From NCBI RefSeq assembly GCF_004799755.1, contig NZ_SLUB01000002.1:1-64000 (forward strand): a stretch of 64,000 nucleotides of DNA, in the 5' to 3' direction. The notes below the pieces were generated by a model that saw nothing but the letters and a program-made list of their open reading frames with translations, searched no databases and was not told the DNA's origin. Positions within the stretch are counted from its first letter, which is position 1, and each line of letters begins with the position of its first letter. Origin of the DNA: Bacillus timonensis (GTDB lineage Bacteria; Bacillota; Bacilli; Bacillales; Bacillaceae_L). Shown in pieces: positions 17,668 through 25,945 of the stretch. The translations under genes and the position numbers were made by a program.

Positions 17668-17754
17668 AAAATTACAGCCTCCTATGTATTTCGTTACACT
17701 AAATAGTATATCAAGTTATGACCCAAAGTTCATCGATTGTGCATAACAATTTAA

Positions 17755-17787
17755 ACAAGCATCGACCTTACCATTGTCGATGCTTGT
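17755..17787 (-). terminator. Terminator of the 17791 gene
   Basis: A perfect 12-bp stem (ACAAGCATCGAC and its complement) lies directly downstream of the minus-strand gene ending at 17791 and is followed on that strand by T-rich sequence. Confidence 0.8.
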
Positions 17788-17790
17788 TGT

Positions 17791-18603
17791 TTATTTATAT
17801 GGCATTTCAGCTAATTTCTTGCCCGTTTCTGTACTAATGAGTGCCACTTTCGTAGGCACATATTTTTGAATTTGTTTATCAAAAATATATCTTGTTTCAA
17901 AATACGCAATGACATCATAATGGGCAATACCTGAAACAGCTCGAATTGCCACGATTTCCTGAGGCTTCATTTTTGTTAATTTATCAAAACGATAGCTGGA
18001 AACCGGGTCAACCCATGTTTCGATTCCTTCAAGTCTTTCTTTTAATTCTTCCTTGTCAGGAAAATCTCTGTAGCGATCCTCTGATAACGGAATGATTGCC
18101 TCTAAGTCAGTCTGTTTATCGATAAATTCAACTTGATAATCACCCAAGTATTTCATCGAAAAACGCTTTTTCGCTTCGTCAAACCAGCCTGACGTATTAG
18201 GGTCTTTGAAAATTTCCTCAACTTTTTCACCTGTATAGCTCAGGACCGTTAACCCGGTAATCCCTCCACTCCCTACAGAATGAAAATAGAGAAGGATATC
18301 TTGTTTTCCATTTTGAAGGACGTCAGCAAACTTCATGTCTGCCAATTGGTATAAATCCTGTTTATTATGATAGGTACCTAATTGTTCACCATTGATTTTT
18401 AAAGACCACTCATTCGCGAGATTATATTGATTTTTTCTCGCATATAACTCGATAATATCCTTATTACCATCTCCGTCTAAATCAATATATTCCTTTTGGA
18501 CAATTGTAAAGGGACCATACTCAACATCGGTTTGCTGGGCAAGAGTCACACTATGAAAGCCGATGAGAAGGCCTAGTAATACTAAAAATCGTACTAGTTT
18601 CAC
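17791..18603 (-). CDS. Exported hypothetical protein with a DxDxDG-type loop
   Basis: Not recognised as a named family. The 270-residue protein has a signal peptide (MKLVRFLVLLGLLIGFHSVTLA, cleavage near AQQ) and no further membrane helix. Residues about 40-50 read YIDLDGDGNKDIIEL, a calcium-binding-type loop as seen in FG-GAP/VCBS and EF-hand-like repeats. Further on, DILLYFHSVGSGGITGLTVLSY suggests a beta-propeller-like blade. It lies 56 bp downstream of the CAP-domain gene on the same strand, so the two may share a transcript and act at the cell surface. Confidence 0.75.
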   Translation of the reverse strand: MKLVRFLVLLGLLIGFHSVTLAQQTDVEYGPFTIVQKEYIDLDGDGNKDIIELYARKNQYNLANEWSLKINGEQLGTYHNKQDLYQLADMKFADVLQNGKQDILLYFHSVGSGGITGLTVLSYTGEKVEEIFKDPNTSGWFDEAKKRFSMKYLGDYQVEFIDKQTDLEAIIPLSEDRYRDFPDKEELKERLEGIETWVDPVSSYRFDKLTKMKPQEIVAIRAVSGIAHYDVIAYFETRYIFDKQIQKYVPTKVALISTETGKKLAEMPYK

Positions 18604-18659
18604 AAAATCACCTCTTTGGTAGGATAACCAAAAATTGAGAGGGATATAGGTGAGATTTC

Positions 18660-19799
18660 TTATTTTGTATAAAAGTTCTCCGTGTAATATGGATGAGACT
18701 CTGTATTAAAGGCAACTCCCACCCCTAAATACGTATATTCTTTTTTTAAAATATTTTCTCGATGTCCCATGGAGTTCATTAAACCTTCATGGGCGAAAAT
18801 ACTGCTGAACTGTCCGTATGCAAGATTTTCTCCAGCAATCGTAAATAATATTTCATCTTCAAGCATCCGGTCAAAAGGGGATTGACCTTTTAAATTTGTA
18901 TGATTAAAATAATTGTTTTCTGCCATGTCTGAACTATGCTTTCGTGCTGTTTCTTTCACTCGTTCATCCCAAGTAAGTACCCCTAACCCGTGATTAACCC
19001 TGGATGCATTCGTTAGATCAAATAATTGATATTCAAAGCCTTCTTTTAATTGATCACTAGCATCTGTATAAAAATCTGCTCTGTTTTGTTCGAGTGCTTT
19101 TGAAACAATCTGAATCGAAGTCACCGTATTGTTTTCATGTTTATCATAAAAGAGGGTGACATAGGTGTTATCGATTTGGAAAACGTCATAGTCGCGATCC
19201 TTCTGAAATTCATAATAGACAAATCCTTTTTGGATTCGGGTCATAGGTTCACCAAGTAGATCGAGAACGTCTTGTTTTGGTGTTCCACGTTTGATTCCTT
19301 TCGTTGATGAAATAAGGTCTTGATTTGTGTATAATCCGACAACCTTATTACGAGAGTCATAAGCGACCATTATAAAATTATGGTAGTTTTCATGATACGT
19401 ATACCAGTTCGTTCCATATTCATTTAATGATGTCCGTTGCGCAGGACCAAGTTTCGTTTCTACACTCTGTTTACTCTCTCCAAGCTCAATATTGTGTATC
19501 GAAAAAGCCTGTTCACTAGGTACATGTAACTCGGGTTTTTCAATTTCATTCTCACCAATAATTGAATTTTCGGGTGCTTTTTCCTCCAATGTTTGCAGTA
19601 AGGTAGCGATATAGTCGATGCCAGCATTTAATTTGGTTTTAATCGTTGCGATTTCCTCAGATTCAGAAACTTTGTCAATCTCAGACGTAATAGTATCGAA
19701 AACTGATTGATTATCAGATTTTGCAGAGAGTTTATCAAGTACCGTCCAAGCGGCATATAAGAAAAATAAAAAGGATAAAAATAATAGGATTCTCCTCAT
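18660..19799 (-). CDS. Exported CAP-domain protein (YlbC-like)
   Basis: A 379-residue protein with an N-terminal membrane anchor or signal (MRRILLFLSFLFFLYAAWTVL). Next comes an acidic linker and a CAP-associated N-terminal domain: paired segments FSIHNIELGESKQSVETKLG and IKRGTPKQDVLDLLGEP are its repeats. The C-terminal CAP/SCP domain (about 255-379) has LTNASRVNHGLGVLTWDERV, HSSDMAENNYFNHTN, AGENLAYG and MNSMGHRENIL. The layout resembles B. subtilis YlbC. CAP proteins of spore formers have no settled function. It is a close upstream neighbour of the exported 17791 protein. Confidence 0.85.
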   Translation of the reverse strand: MRRILLFLSFLFFLYAAWTVLDKLSAKSDNQSVFDTITSEIDKVSESEEIATIKTKLNAGIDYIATLLQTLEEKAPENSIIGENEIEKPELHVPSEQAFSIHNIELGESKQSVETKLGPAQRTSLNEYGTNWYTYHENYHNFIMVAYDSRNKVVGLYTNQDLISSTKGIKRGTPKQDVLDLLGEPMTRIQKGFVYYEFQKDRDYDVFQIDNTYVTLFYDKHENNTVTSIQIVSKALEQNRADFYTDASDQLKEGFEYQLFDLTNASRVNHGLGVLTWDERVKETARKHSSDMAENNYFNHTNLKGQSPFDRMLEDEILFTIAGENLAYGQFSSIFAHEGLMNSMGHRENILKKEYTYLGVGVAFNTESHPYYTENFYTK

Positions 19800-19864
19800 A
19801 ACTAACCTCCCATCCTAAATACATTCTATCCAAATTTCTTCGAAACGATAAGGATTTTTACAGA

Positions 19865-19895
19865 CGAAAAACGAAAAAGGGGAGAGGATCCCCTT
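19865..19895 (-). terminator. Terminator of the MFS gene
   Basis: AAGGGGA / TCCCCTT stem (19877-19883 with 19889-19895) overlaps the MFS stop. On the minus strand it is followed by a T-rich run. Confidence 0.75.
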
Positions 19896-21093
19896 AAATG
19901 GAAGTTGAAGTTGTTGTTTTACCAATCCATACGAAATATAGCAAAATAGAAATGAGAACCGAGAATGCTGAGGCAATGTAAATTGAATGGTAACCTAAGA
20001 GGTGGGAAAGTTGACCGAACGTAATTGCACCAATTCCAACTCCTAAATCAAACGATGAAAAAAAGGTTGCATTTGCCATTCCTTTACGATGTGCCGGAGC
20101 TGTTTGGACAGCCCATGCTTGTAAGGCTGGTTGTAAGGCGCCGAAACCAAGTCCATAAAGAAAGGCGGCAATATAAAGGACAAGACTACTAGGTAACCAT
20201 GCTAGTAGAAACATAGCTATAACAATCAAAACAGCTCCAGGTGCAAAAATAGCTTGATGACCTTTTGAATCATAGAGGCGACCGGAAAAGGTACGAGAAA
20301 TCATTAAAGCAACTGCAAAAATAAGAAAGTACCATTCAATCCCGGGTATTTCCTTTTGTAAAGTATAGATTGGTAAAAAGGCTGCAATTCCTCCGAATGT
20401 CACAGTTATAAAGAATAATAGAATCGATGGTGGAAGGGCTGTTTTTTCATAAAAGTCCCATTTTCTAGGGCTTTCTTTTATTGGCTCAATTTTTTTGTAG
20501 CGGATTCTAGATGAAAGGATGAGTGCCACTAATCCAAGAATGGCACAAATCGAAAAGAGTTTTGTAAAGGATATGGTACCCGCAAGTGTTAGACCTAAAG
20601 AAGGTCCAAACGCAAGGGCAATATTGCCGAATAAACCGAAATAGCCCATTCCTTCTCCTCGTCTTTTGGCAGGGATTAAGTCTGTAGCGATTGTTCCTGA
20701 GGCTGTTGTTGAAAAGCCCCAACCAATTCCTTGTATGATTCGGAACATGAATAAAAAGAGTAAACTGGAGATGATTCCATAGGAACCAACAGATAATACG
20801 AAAATGGAAAGGCCAAGTAGAAAAACGAAGCGTCGTCCTTTTTTCTCTAATTGATGGCCTGCGAAAGGTCTGATTAAAAGTGCTGAAAAGGTAAAAATTC
20901 CTACGACTAATCCAATGAGCTGATCATTGCCTCCGAGTTGTTCGACAAAGAGTGGAATGGTTGGTAATGTCATTTGAAAGCCAAGAAATATAAAAAAGTT
21001 TGAAATGCAAATAAGGGTAAAATCGCGGGTCCAAATTTTTTCTTTGGTCATAAGCAATTGTGGTGGTGTTTCTTTCATAAGCGGTGCACTCAT
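19894..21093 (-). CDS. MFS drug/metabolite efflux transporter
   Basis: A 399-residue protein with about twelve hydrophobic segments. It has the loop 2-3 MFS signature (GVVVGIFTFSALLIRPFAGHQLEKKGRRF, here GRR after a G-x-L-like segment) and a second-half loop with SRTFSGRLYDSKGHQ. The GWGFSTTASGTIATDLIPAKRRGEGMGYFGLFGN segment resembles motif C/drug-efflux members. It lies between the CAP gene and proI on the same strand, with its own upstream region rich in inverted repeats. The substrate cannot be read from sequence. Confidence 0.85.
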   Translation of the reverse strand: MSAPLMKETPPQLLMTKEKIWTRDFTLICISNFFIFLGFQMTLPTIPLFVEQLGGNDQLIGLVVGIFTFSALLIRPFAGHQLEKKGRRFVFLLGLSIFVLSVGSYGIISSLLFLFMFRIIQGIGWGFSTTASGTIATDLIPAKRRGEGMGYFGLFGNIALAFGPSLGLTLAGTISFTKLFSICAILGLVALILSSRIRYKKIEPIKESPRKWDFYEKTALPPSILLFFITVTFGGIAAFLPIYTLQKEIPGIEWYFLIFAVALMISRTFSGRLYDSKGHQAIFAPGAVLIVIAMFLLAWLPSSLVLYIAAFLYGLGFGALQPALQAWAVQTAPAHRKGMANATFFSSFDLGVGIGAITFGQLSHLLGYHSIYIASAFSVLISILLYFVWIGKTTTSTSI

Positions 21094-21131
21094 AGAATCT
21101 CCCCATCATGTGATATTTCGGTTACCTAAAT

Positions 21132-21206
21132 AATTTTACCAAAAATGTCAGTGAAATCCTACCCCTCCTTCACTACTTTTTTTGGATTTGGTAAAATTTC
21201 ACTGAC
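21132..21206. repeat. Interleaved inverted repeats upstream of the MFS gene
   Basis: Two perfect inverted repeat pairs overlap: AATTTTACCAAA (21132-21143) with TTTGGTAAAATT (21187-21198), and GTCAGTGAAAT (21147-21157) with ATTTCACTGAC (21196-21206). The arms come in the order A-B-A'-B'. They lie past the proI stop and before the MFS start. Confidence 0.8.
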
Positions 21207-21229
21207 TATGTTTGCTTTCATTTTGACGT

Positions 21230-22075
21230 TTAATTTTCTTTCGAAACGGATTGAAGCATGGCTTCTCCGAGCTCAGCGGAGCGAGTAGTCGCACGTTTAA
21301 TACATGCTACCATAGCCTGCTGGTAGTTAAATTGCTCCAACACTTTTATTCCTGCTTCTGTCGTACCGCCTGGACTTGTTACTTCTTTTCGTAAGGTAGC
21401 GGGCTGCTTTGTTGAGTTTTTTAGCATTTCGGCCGCCCCAATGATCGTTTGAAGAATTAATTCTTTGGCAATTCCTTTTTCGAGCCCGATATCATCAGCT
21501 GCTTTTTCCATCGCTTCAACTAAATAATATACATACGCAGGACCACTTCCCGATAGACCTGTGACTGCATGAAGATCTTTTTCGGCGACTGTTGTAACAA
21601 TTCCAATTGTTTCAAACAATTGGCGTGCTATGAGAAGATGGTTTTCGTTTGCGTGCATTCCTACTGCTAGGGCAGTTGCAGATTTTCCGATGGTAGCTGA
21701 TGTGTTTGGCATCGCACGGACTACTGCTACTTCTTTGTTGAGTAAATCAGTAATGGTTGTTGTTGCTACTCCTGCTAGTACAGAGATGATCAGGTGGCTT
21801 TCATTGACATATTCTTTTATGGCTAAAACAGCTTCCGCAACATCCTTTGGTTTTATCGCAAGAATGATGATTCCGGCATTTTCAATCGTTTCTTTTTGGT
21901 TCTGACTAATCGTTACTCCATATGTGTTGTTTAGCTCTTCTAATCGTGCATGGTTGGAGCGATTCATTACAGAAATTTGTCTCGGCAAGAATAGCTCCTT
22001 TTGTAGCATCCCAGAAATCATTGCCTCGGCCATTGAGCCAGCTCCAACAAACACCATATTTTGTTTCATTTCCAT
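21230..22075 (-). CDS. proI: Pyrroline-5-carboxylate reductase
   Basis: The enzyme makes the last step of proline synthesis, reducing pyrroline-5-carboxylate with NAD(P)H. The 281-residue protein has the Rossmann motif FVGAGSMAEAM near the start, the mid-region IILAIKPKDV and RAMPNTSA, and the C-terminal signature GLSGSGPAYVYYLVEAM followed by TSPGGTTEAGI. RBS GGAGGG is 6 bases before the ATG. A proline-type T-box leader precedes it, which fits its position (yqjO in B. subtilis) and its regulation by uncharged tRNA-Pro. Confidence 0.95.
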   Translation of the reverse strand: MEMKQNMVFVGAGSMAEAMISGMLQKELFLPRQISVMNRSNHARLEELNNTYGVTISQNQKETIENAGIIILAIKPKDVAEAVLAIKEYVNESHLIISVLAGVATTTITDLLNKEVAVVRAMPNTSATIGKSATALAVGMHANENHLLIARQLFETIGIVTTVAEKDLHAVTGLSGSGPAYVYYLVEAMEKAADDIGLEKGIAKELILQTIIGAAEMLKNSTKQPATLRKEVTSPGGTTEAGIKVLEQFNYQQAMVACIKRATTRSAELGEAMLQSVSKEN

Positions 22076-22099
22076 AACGATCCCTCCGTTAATAAAATA

Positions 22100-22355
22100 A
22101 AAAGACCTATTCCATCCTTGTTAAAGGACGGAATAGGTCAGCTATCCGCGGTACCACCTTACTTAACATCAAAAAAATGATTTTTCAATGTTCCACTTGA
22201 ACCCGTATCGTGGGGAACGGTTAGTTTTTCCTAACAGCTCATAGGTAGGTTCAACCAAGAAGCGGGCGGTGAGATCTTTCAGCCGATGGATCTCATTCTC
22301 TTTCACCATTACATGATTTACTAGTCCTAATCATTGCTTTACGATTTTATATTAA
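22100..22355 (-). promoter_or_regulatory. T-box leader, proline specifier, upstream of proI
   Basis: On the minus strand the leader shows the T-box core AAGGTGGTACCGCG (22147-22160), a Stem I region with GGCTGAAAG, and GAA-CCT-A in the specifier loop with CCT (Pro) at 22247-22249. The terminator stem is 22104-22117 with 22126-22139, followed by a T-run. Uncharged tRNA-Pro should favour the antiterminator, switching proI on when proline is low. Confidence 0.93.
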
Positions 22356-22360
22356 TGGTC

Positions 22361-22389
22361 ATTATGCACTGATTTTAGCGGGATGTCAA
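22361..22389 (-). promoter_or_regulatory. SigA promoter of the proI T-box transcript
   Basis: On the minus strand TTGACA (22384-22389) and CATAAT (22361-22366) are 17 bp apart, and transcription would enter the T-box leader directly. Confidence 0.8.
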
Positions 22390-22535
22390 GGGCACATTTT
22401 TTTAAAAACAAGCCCAATTTTTTTACATAACAGAGAAATTATTCGAATATAATGACAAAATGAGGATGAAAAGGTAAACTTATAAATGGATAAATGTAAC
22501 CTAAATGATTTGGATTTAGTACAAAGGAGATTACT

Positions 22536-23501
22536 ATGAGCAAACTTACGACCACGAAGGATGTTTTTAAAATTACCTTACCCACACCTTTTTCTGTCGG
22601 GGATGTGAATGTATATGTTGTTAAAGGAGACGCACTAACATTAATTGATGCGGGTGCAAAAACAGAGGAAGCATGGCAATCCTTTAAGGAGCAACTTGCT
22701 CAGTTAGGCTATACACCTTCTGATATTGAACAAATTGTAATTACCCATCATCACCCAGACCATGTCGGGCTTCTTGATTATTTTAGTAAGGATATTCCGA
22801 TCATTGGTCATCCAAAAAATCAGCCATGGATTAGTCAGGATCAGCAATTCTTCGCACAGAATGAACCGTTTTATAAAGAACTTTTTACTCAATTGGGGCT
22901 TAATCCCGCATTTGTAGCTTTAATCAATATGGATGAAGAATTTGAATATTCTTGCCGCAGATCGTTAAGTTCAACAATTGGAGAAGGAGATACTCTTGAA
23001 GGGTTACCTGGTTTTAAGGTATTAGAGACACCTGGGCATGCCCAAAGTCATATTGTTTTATATCGGGAAGAGGATGGAATGCTAATTGCAGGAGATACAA
23101 TTTTAGCAAAAATCTCACCAAATCCATTGCTTGAACCACCGCAATTTGGTGAAACTTCTAGACCAAGACCCTTAATTCAATATAATAATTCTTTAAGAAA
23201 ACTACTAACGCTCGACATGTCAAAGGTCGTAACAGGGCATGGTGACGATATTACGAATGCTCATCACTTAATTCAAGAAAGATTCATCTCACAAAAAGAA
23301 CGAGCCTATCATGTTCTGAAAATGATTGAGGAAAAGCCGATGACAGCATTTGAAGTATGTTCCAGGTTATTCCCGAAAGTCTATTTAAGGCAGCCTCTTT
23401 TCACAATTTCTGAAACAGTTGGACAGCTTGACTTCCTTGAGGAATTAGGGGAAATTAAGATAGAAGTAGTGAACGGACAACATATATATCACTCAAATTA
23501 A
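22536..23501 (+). CDS. yqjP: MBL-fold metallo-hydrolase (YqjP type)
   Basis: A 321-residue metallo-beta-lactamase-fold hydrolase. The dinuclear metal motif is ITHHHPDHVGLL (about residues 69-80); later ligands lie in ETPGHAQSH, AGDTIL and VTGHGD. The C-terminal part (about 245-321), with AYHVLKMIEEKPMTAFEVCSRLF, looks like a winged-helix domain, as in the B. subtilis YqjP/LACTB2-like group. RBS AAGGAG precedes the ATG. It lies 12 bp from yqjQ on the same strand, as in B. subtilis. Substrate unknown. Confidence 0.87.
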   Translation: MSKLTTTKDVFKITLPTPFSVGDVNVYVVKGDALTLIDAGAKTEEAWQSFKEQLAQLGYTPSDIEQIVITHHHPDHVGLLDYFSKDIPIIGHPKNQPWISQDQQFFAQNEPFYKELFTQLGLNPAFVALINMDEEFEYSCRRSLSSTIGEGDTLEGLPGFKVLETPGHAQSHIVLYREEDGMLIAGDTILAKISPNPLLEPPQFGETSRPRPLIQYNNSLRKLLTLDMSKVVTGHGDDITNAHHLIQERFISQKERAYHVLKMIEEKPMTAFEVCSRLFPKVYLRQPLFTISETVGQLDFLEELGEIKIEVVNGQHIYHSN

Positions 23502-23528
23502 CAAGTTCCCGAGGTGAAAAAAATTCTT

Positions 23529-24323
23529 ATGAATTCAAGACTTAAAGGAAAGACAATCGTTATTACTGGGGCTTCGAGCGGGATAGGTGAAAAAATTGCA
23601 TATCTTGTGGCAGAGCAGGGGGCAACTCCGATTCTATTGGCTCGAAGTTATGACCAGCTGGACAAAATCGCAAAGAATATTCAAGAAAAATACAATATCG
23701 ATTGCTTGTTTTATAAATTAGATGTGGGGGATACCGAAAATGTAAAAGAAGTATTCGATGACATCCTTCGCAATGTAAAAACAGTTGATGTGCTCGTGAA
23801 TAACGCAGGGTTTGGCGTGTTCGCGAATGTTGTCGATGCAAAAATAGAGCAAATGAAGGAAATGTTCGAAGTGAATGTTTTCGGGCTCATTTCCTGTACA
23901 AAAATGATATTGCCGACTATGATTGAGCAAAACTCAGGTCATATTATTAATATTGCTTCACAGGCTGGAAAAATTGCGACACCAAAATCAAGTGTATATT
24001 CTGCGTCAAAACATGCGGTTCTCGGTTTTACAAATAGTTTACGGATGGAGCTATCGAGTACAAATATTCATGTAACAGCCGTAAATCCAGGACCCATTCG
24101 AACACGTTTTTTCGATATTGCAGATGAGTCTGGAACCTATGCGAAGAATGTAAATCGTTTTATGCTGGATCCGGATGTAGTAGCATCTAAAATTGTAAAT
24201 GCCATGTTAACTCCAAAACGCGAAGTTAACCTGCCAGGCTGGATGAATGCAGGTAGTGTTTTTTATACCCTTTTTCCTCGACTTGTTGAAAAAGTGGGCG
24301 GGAAGGCGTTTTTTAAGAAATAA
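23529..24323 (+). CDS. yqjQ: Short-chain dehydrogenase/reductase (YqjQ type)
   Basis: A 264-residue Rossmann-fold oxidoreductase. The cofactor motif [11 protein letters not shown] is near residue 12, NNAGFG near 90, and the catalytic Ser-Tyr-Lys triad shows in [10 protein letters not shown]...[13 protein letters not shown] start at ATG 23529 (MNSRLKGK...), which fits SDR N-termini; the in-frame GTG at 23514 is itself part of the GAGGTG ribosome site. It follows yqjP closely and is probably cotranscribed. Substrate unknown. Confidence 0.86.
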   Translation: MNSRLKGKTIVITGASSGIGEKIAYLVAEQGATPILLARSYDQLDKIAKNIQEKYNIDCLFYKLDVGDTENVKEVFDDILRNVKTVDVLVNNAGFGVFANVVDAKIEQMKEMFEVNVFGLISCTKMILPTMIEQNSGHIINIASQAGKIATPKSSVYSASKHAVLGFTNSLRMELSSTNIHVTAVNPGPIRTRFFDIADESGTYAKNVNRFMLDPDVVASKIVNAMLTPKREVNLPGWMNAGSVFYTLFPRLVEKVGGKAFFKK

Positions 24324-24332
24324 GTTTCAACC

Positions 24333-24361
24333 ATACTCCTTTTATAAGGGGTATTTTTTTG
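24333..24361 (+). terminator. Terminator after yqjQ
   Basis: Stem 24333-24341 with 24346-24354 (one G-U pair) is followed by a run of T. Confidence 0.85.
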
Positions 24362-24428
24362 TTTGGGAATTTTCTAAAAATATAATGCAGCAGTAATTGG
24401 TTATTAAAAATTCTCAAAACTGATATAA

Positions 24429-24684
24429 GGTATATCCCGAAGCCGTAAAACGATAAATGATATACCGCAATCGAGTTAATCGGTATATCATCAAGCTGTA
24501 AAACGATAAATGGTATACCGCAATCGAGTTAATCGGTATACCACCAAGCTGTAAAACGATAAATGATATACCGCAATCGAGTTAATCGGTATATCATCAA
24601 GCCGAAAAACGATAAATGATATACCGCAATTGAGTTAATCGGTATACCACGAAGCTGTAAAACGATAAATGGTATATCGCAATT
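24429..24684. repeat. 53-bp tandem repeat array, about 4.8 copies
   Basis: Units start at 24429, 24482, 24535, 24588 and 24641, an exact 53-bp period; the last is partial. Each unit reads GGTATAYC..., then AAAACGATAAATG, then GRTATACCGCAATCGAGTTA. A 10-bp dyad (TGATATACCG with CGGTATATCA, 13-nt loop) spans each unit junction. In the second junction both arms change together (TGGTATACCG with CGGTATACCA), keeping the pairing. The array fills the gap between yqjQ and the NERD gene; the rest of that gap (24362-24428) shows nothing. Confidence 0.95.
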
Positions 24685-24705
24685 AATAAAGTGAATAATC
24701 GAAGT

Positions 24706-25629
24706 TCAATCATCATCCTTTTTTACAAAGTATGATGATTTTCCAATAGTTACAAGCTTATATTTTTTTAACAGATATTTTCTCAGTGTTAATCTAGAAC
24801 TAATAACGCCACACCACTCCATAACCAGATTCGTTGTAATCTTCTTATCCGGAAAAAGTAAACTAAGCTTTCTCACACTTCGTAAAACCGCTGATTCCTT
24901 AAGCTCCAGCTTGCCACAATTTGGACACACAAGATAATTTTGATTGGCGATTTCCATAAACGAACATCCACGCTCACATACTATCCCCTTCTCTAACTCT
25001 TCGTATGTGTAGATGGGCATCTGTGAATATGGATCTTCCTTAATATGCAATGAAACCAATTTTTCCGCTAATTTTACATGACCTGATGATACACCGGTAG
25101 CCGCAACTGTGTTTAAACTTTTCAAATATCGACCAAGTTGTGTGGGAAAAACAAACGGTCCATTCATCGGTGCGTTATACAGATAAAACTCCGAGTTGAT
25201 AAATACCACTCGAGATTCAACAGCAAAATTAAACCTCAACTTTTGCAGGAGTTGCCGAAACAATGATTCACTACGGGTGAGTTGGATTAAGGGGTTTTTG
25301 ATTTCTTTTCCAGAGATCATGTGCAATCGGTCACCTTCGATGTAATAATCGCCTTCGTAGTTTTTTACTTCAAAGATATAGATTTTCTTTTGTGTGATTA
25401 GTAGAGAGTCTATTTGGAATTTGGTGTTATTCACTTCAAGGAGAAGGTTATTTAAAATGAGGCATTCATTTGTGAGGCCTAAAAGCAATTGGTCGAACTG
25501 TTTTTCACCGAGCCAGCCTTTTTCGAGGTATATGTAATTGTTTTCATCCTTTTCCTCTAACTTCTTGTGGACTCGTAAAGATTGTAAAAATTCTAATTTA
25601 ATATTTTCACCACGAGGTTTAAAAATCAA
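24706..25629 (-). CDS. NERD-domain (nuclease-related) protein
   Basis: A 307-residue protein with an N-terminal nuclease-related domain. WLGEKQFDQLL, the beta-strand pair with NTKFQIDSLLITQKKIYIFEVKNYEGDYYIEGD (D...E-V-K, a PD-(D/E)XK-like core at roughly 75-105) and NPLIQLTRSESLFRQLL are typical. A Cys pair pattern (CERGC...CPNCGKLEL) follows in the C-terminal third, perhaps a small zinc ribbon, then a basic helical end. I choose TTG 25629 (MIFKPRGE...) because AAAGGATGTGG lies 7 bases upstream; ATG 25650 has no RBS. Function of Bacillus NERD proteins is unsettled. Confidence 0.83.
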   Translation of the reverse strand: MIFKPRGENIKLEFLQSLRVHKKLEEKDENNYIYLEKGWLGEKQFDQLLLGLTNECLILNNLLLEVNNTKFQIDSLLITQKKIYIFEVKNYEGDYYIEGDRLHMISGKEIKNPLIQLTRSESLFRQLLQKLRFNFAVESRVVFINSEFYLYNAPMNGPFVFPTQLGRYLKSLNTVAATGVSSGHVKLAEKLVSLHIKEDPYSQMPIYTYEELEKGIVCERGCSFMEIANQNYLVCPNCGKLELKESAVLRSVRKLSLLFPDKKITTNLVMEWCGVISSRLTLRKYLLKKYKLVTIGKSSYFVKKDDD

Positions 25630-25945
25630 TCTACCACATCCTTTCAGCATAATTTTACAAAAAAATCTGTATTTTTACAATATATTCTTCCAAACTTACT
25701 CTCATATATTGAGTCTAGTTTAAAAGGGATTGATTGGGGAATCTCACAGCTTTCTGATTTGTTCTCCTCTTATACATAGAGTTCACTTAATCCTACCCCG
25801 CATTAACATGTGGTAAATTCCCACCGATTGAAGTTCCATTTTCTGAGTATTAATTCTTGACGAATGATTTAGATAATGAGTAAACTACATTAAACGCATT
25901 GAGTTACTATGCATTAAAAAGAAGGAACATGAGGGAGAGAATGAT

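Noticed and set aside
24429-24684. CRISPR array
   Set aside because: The 53-bp units follow one another without unique spacers and no cas gene is near; it is a plain tandem array.
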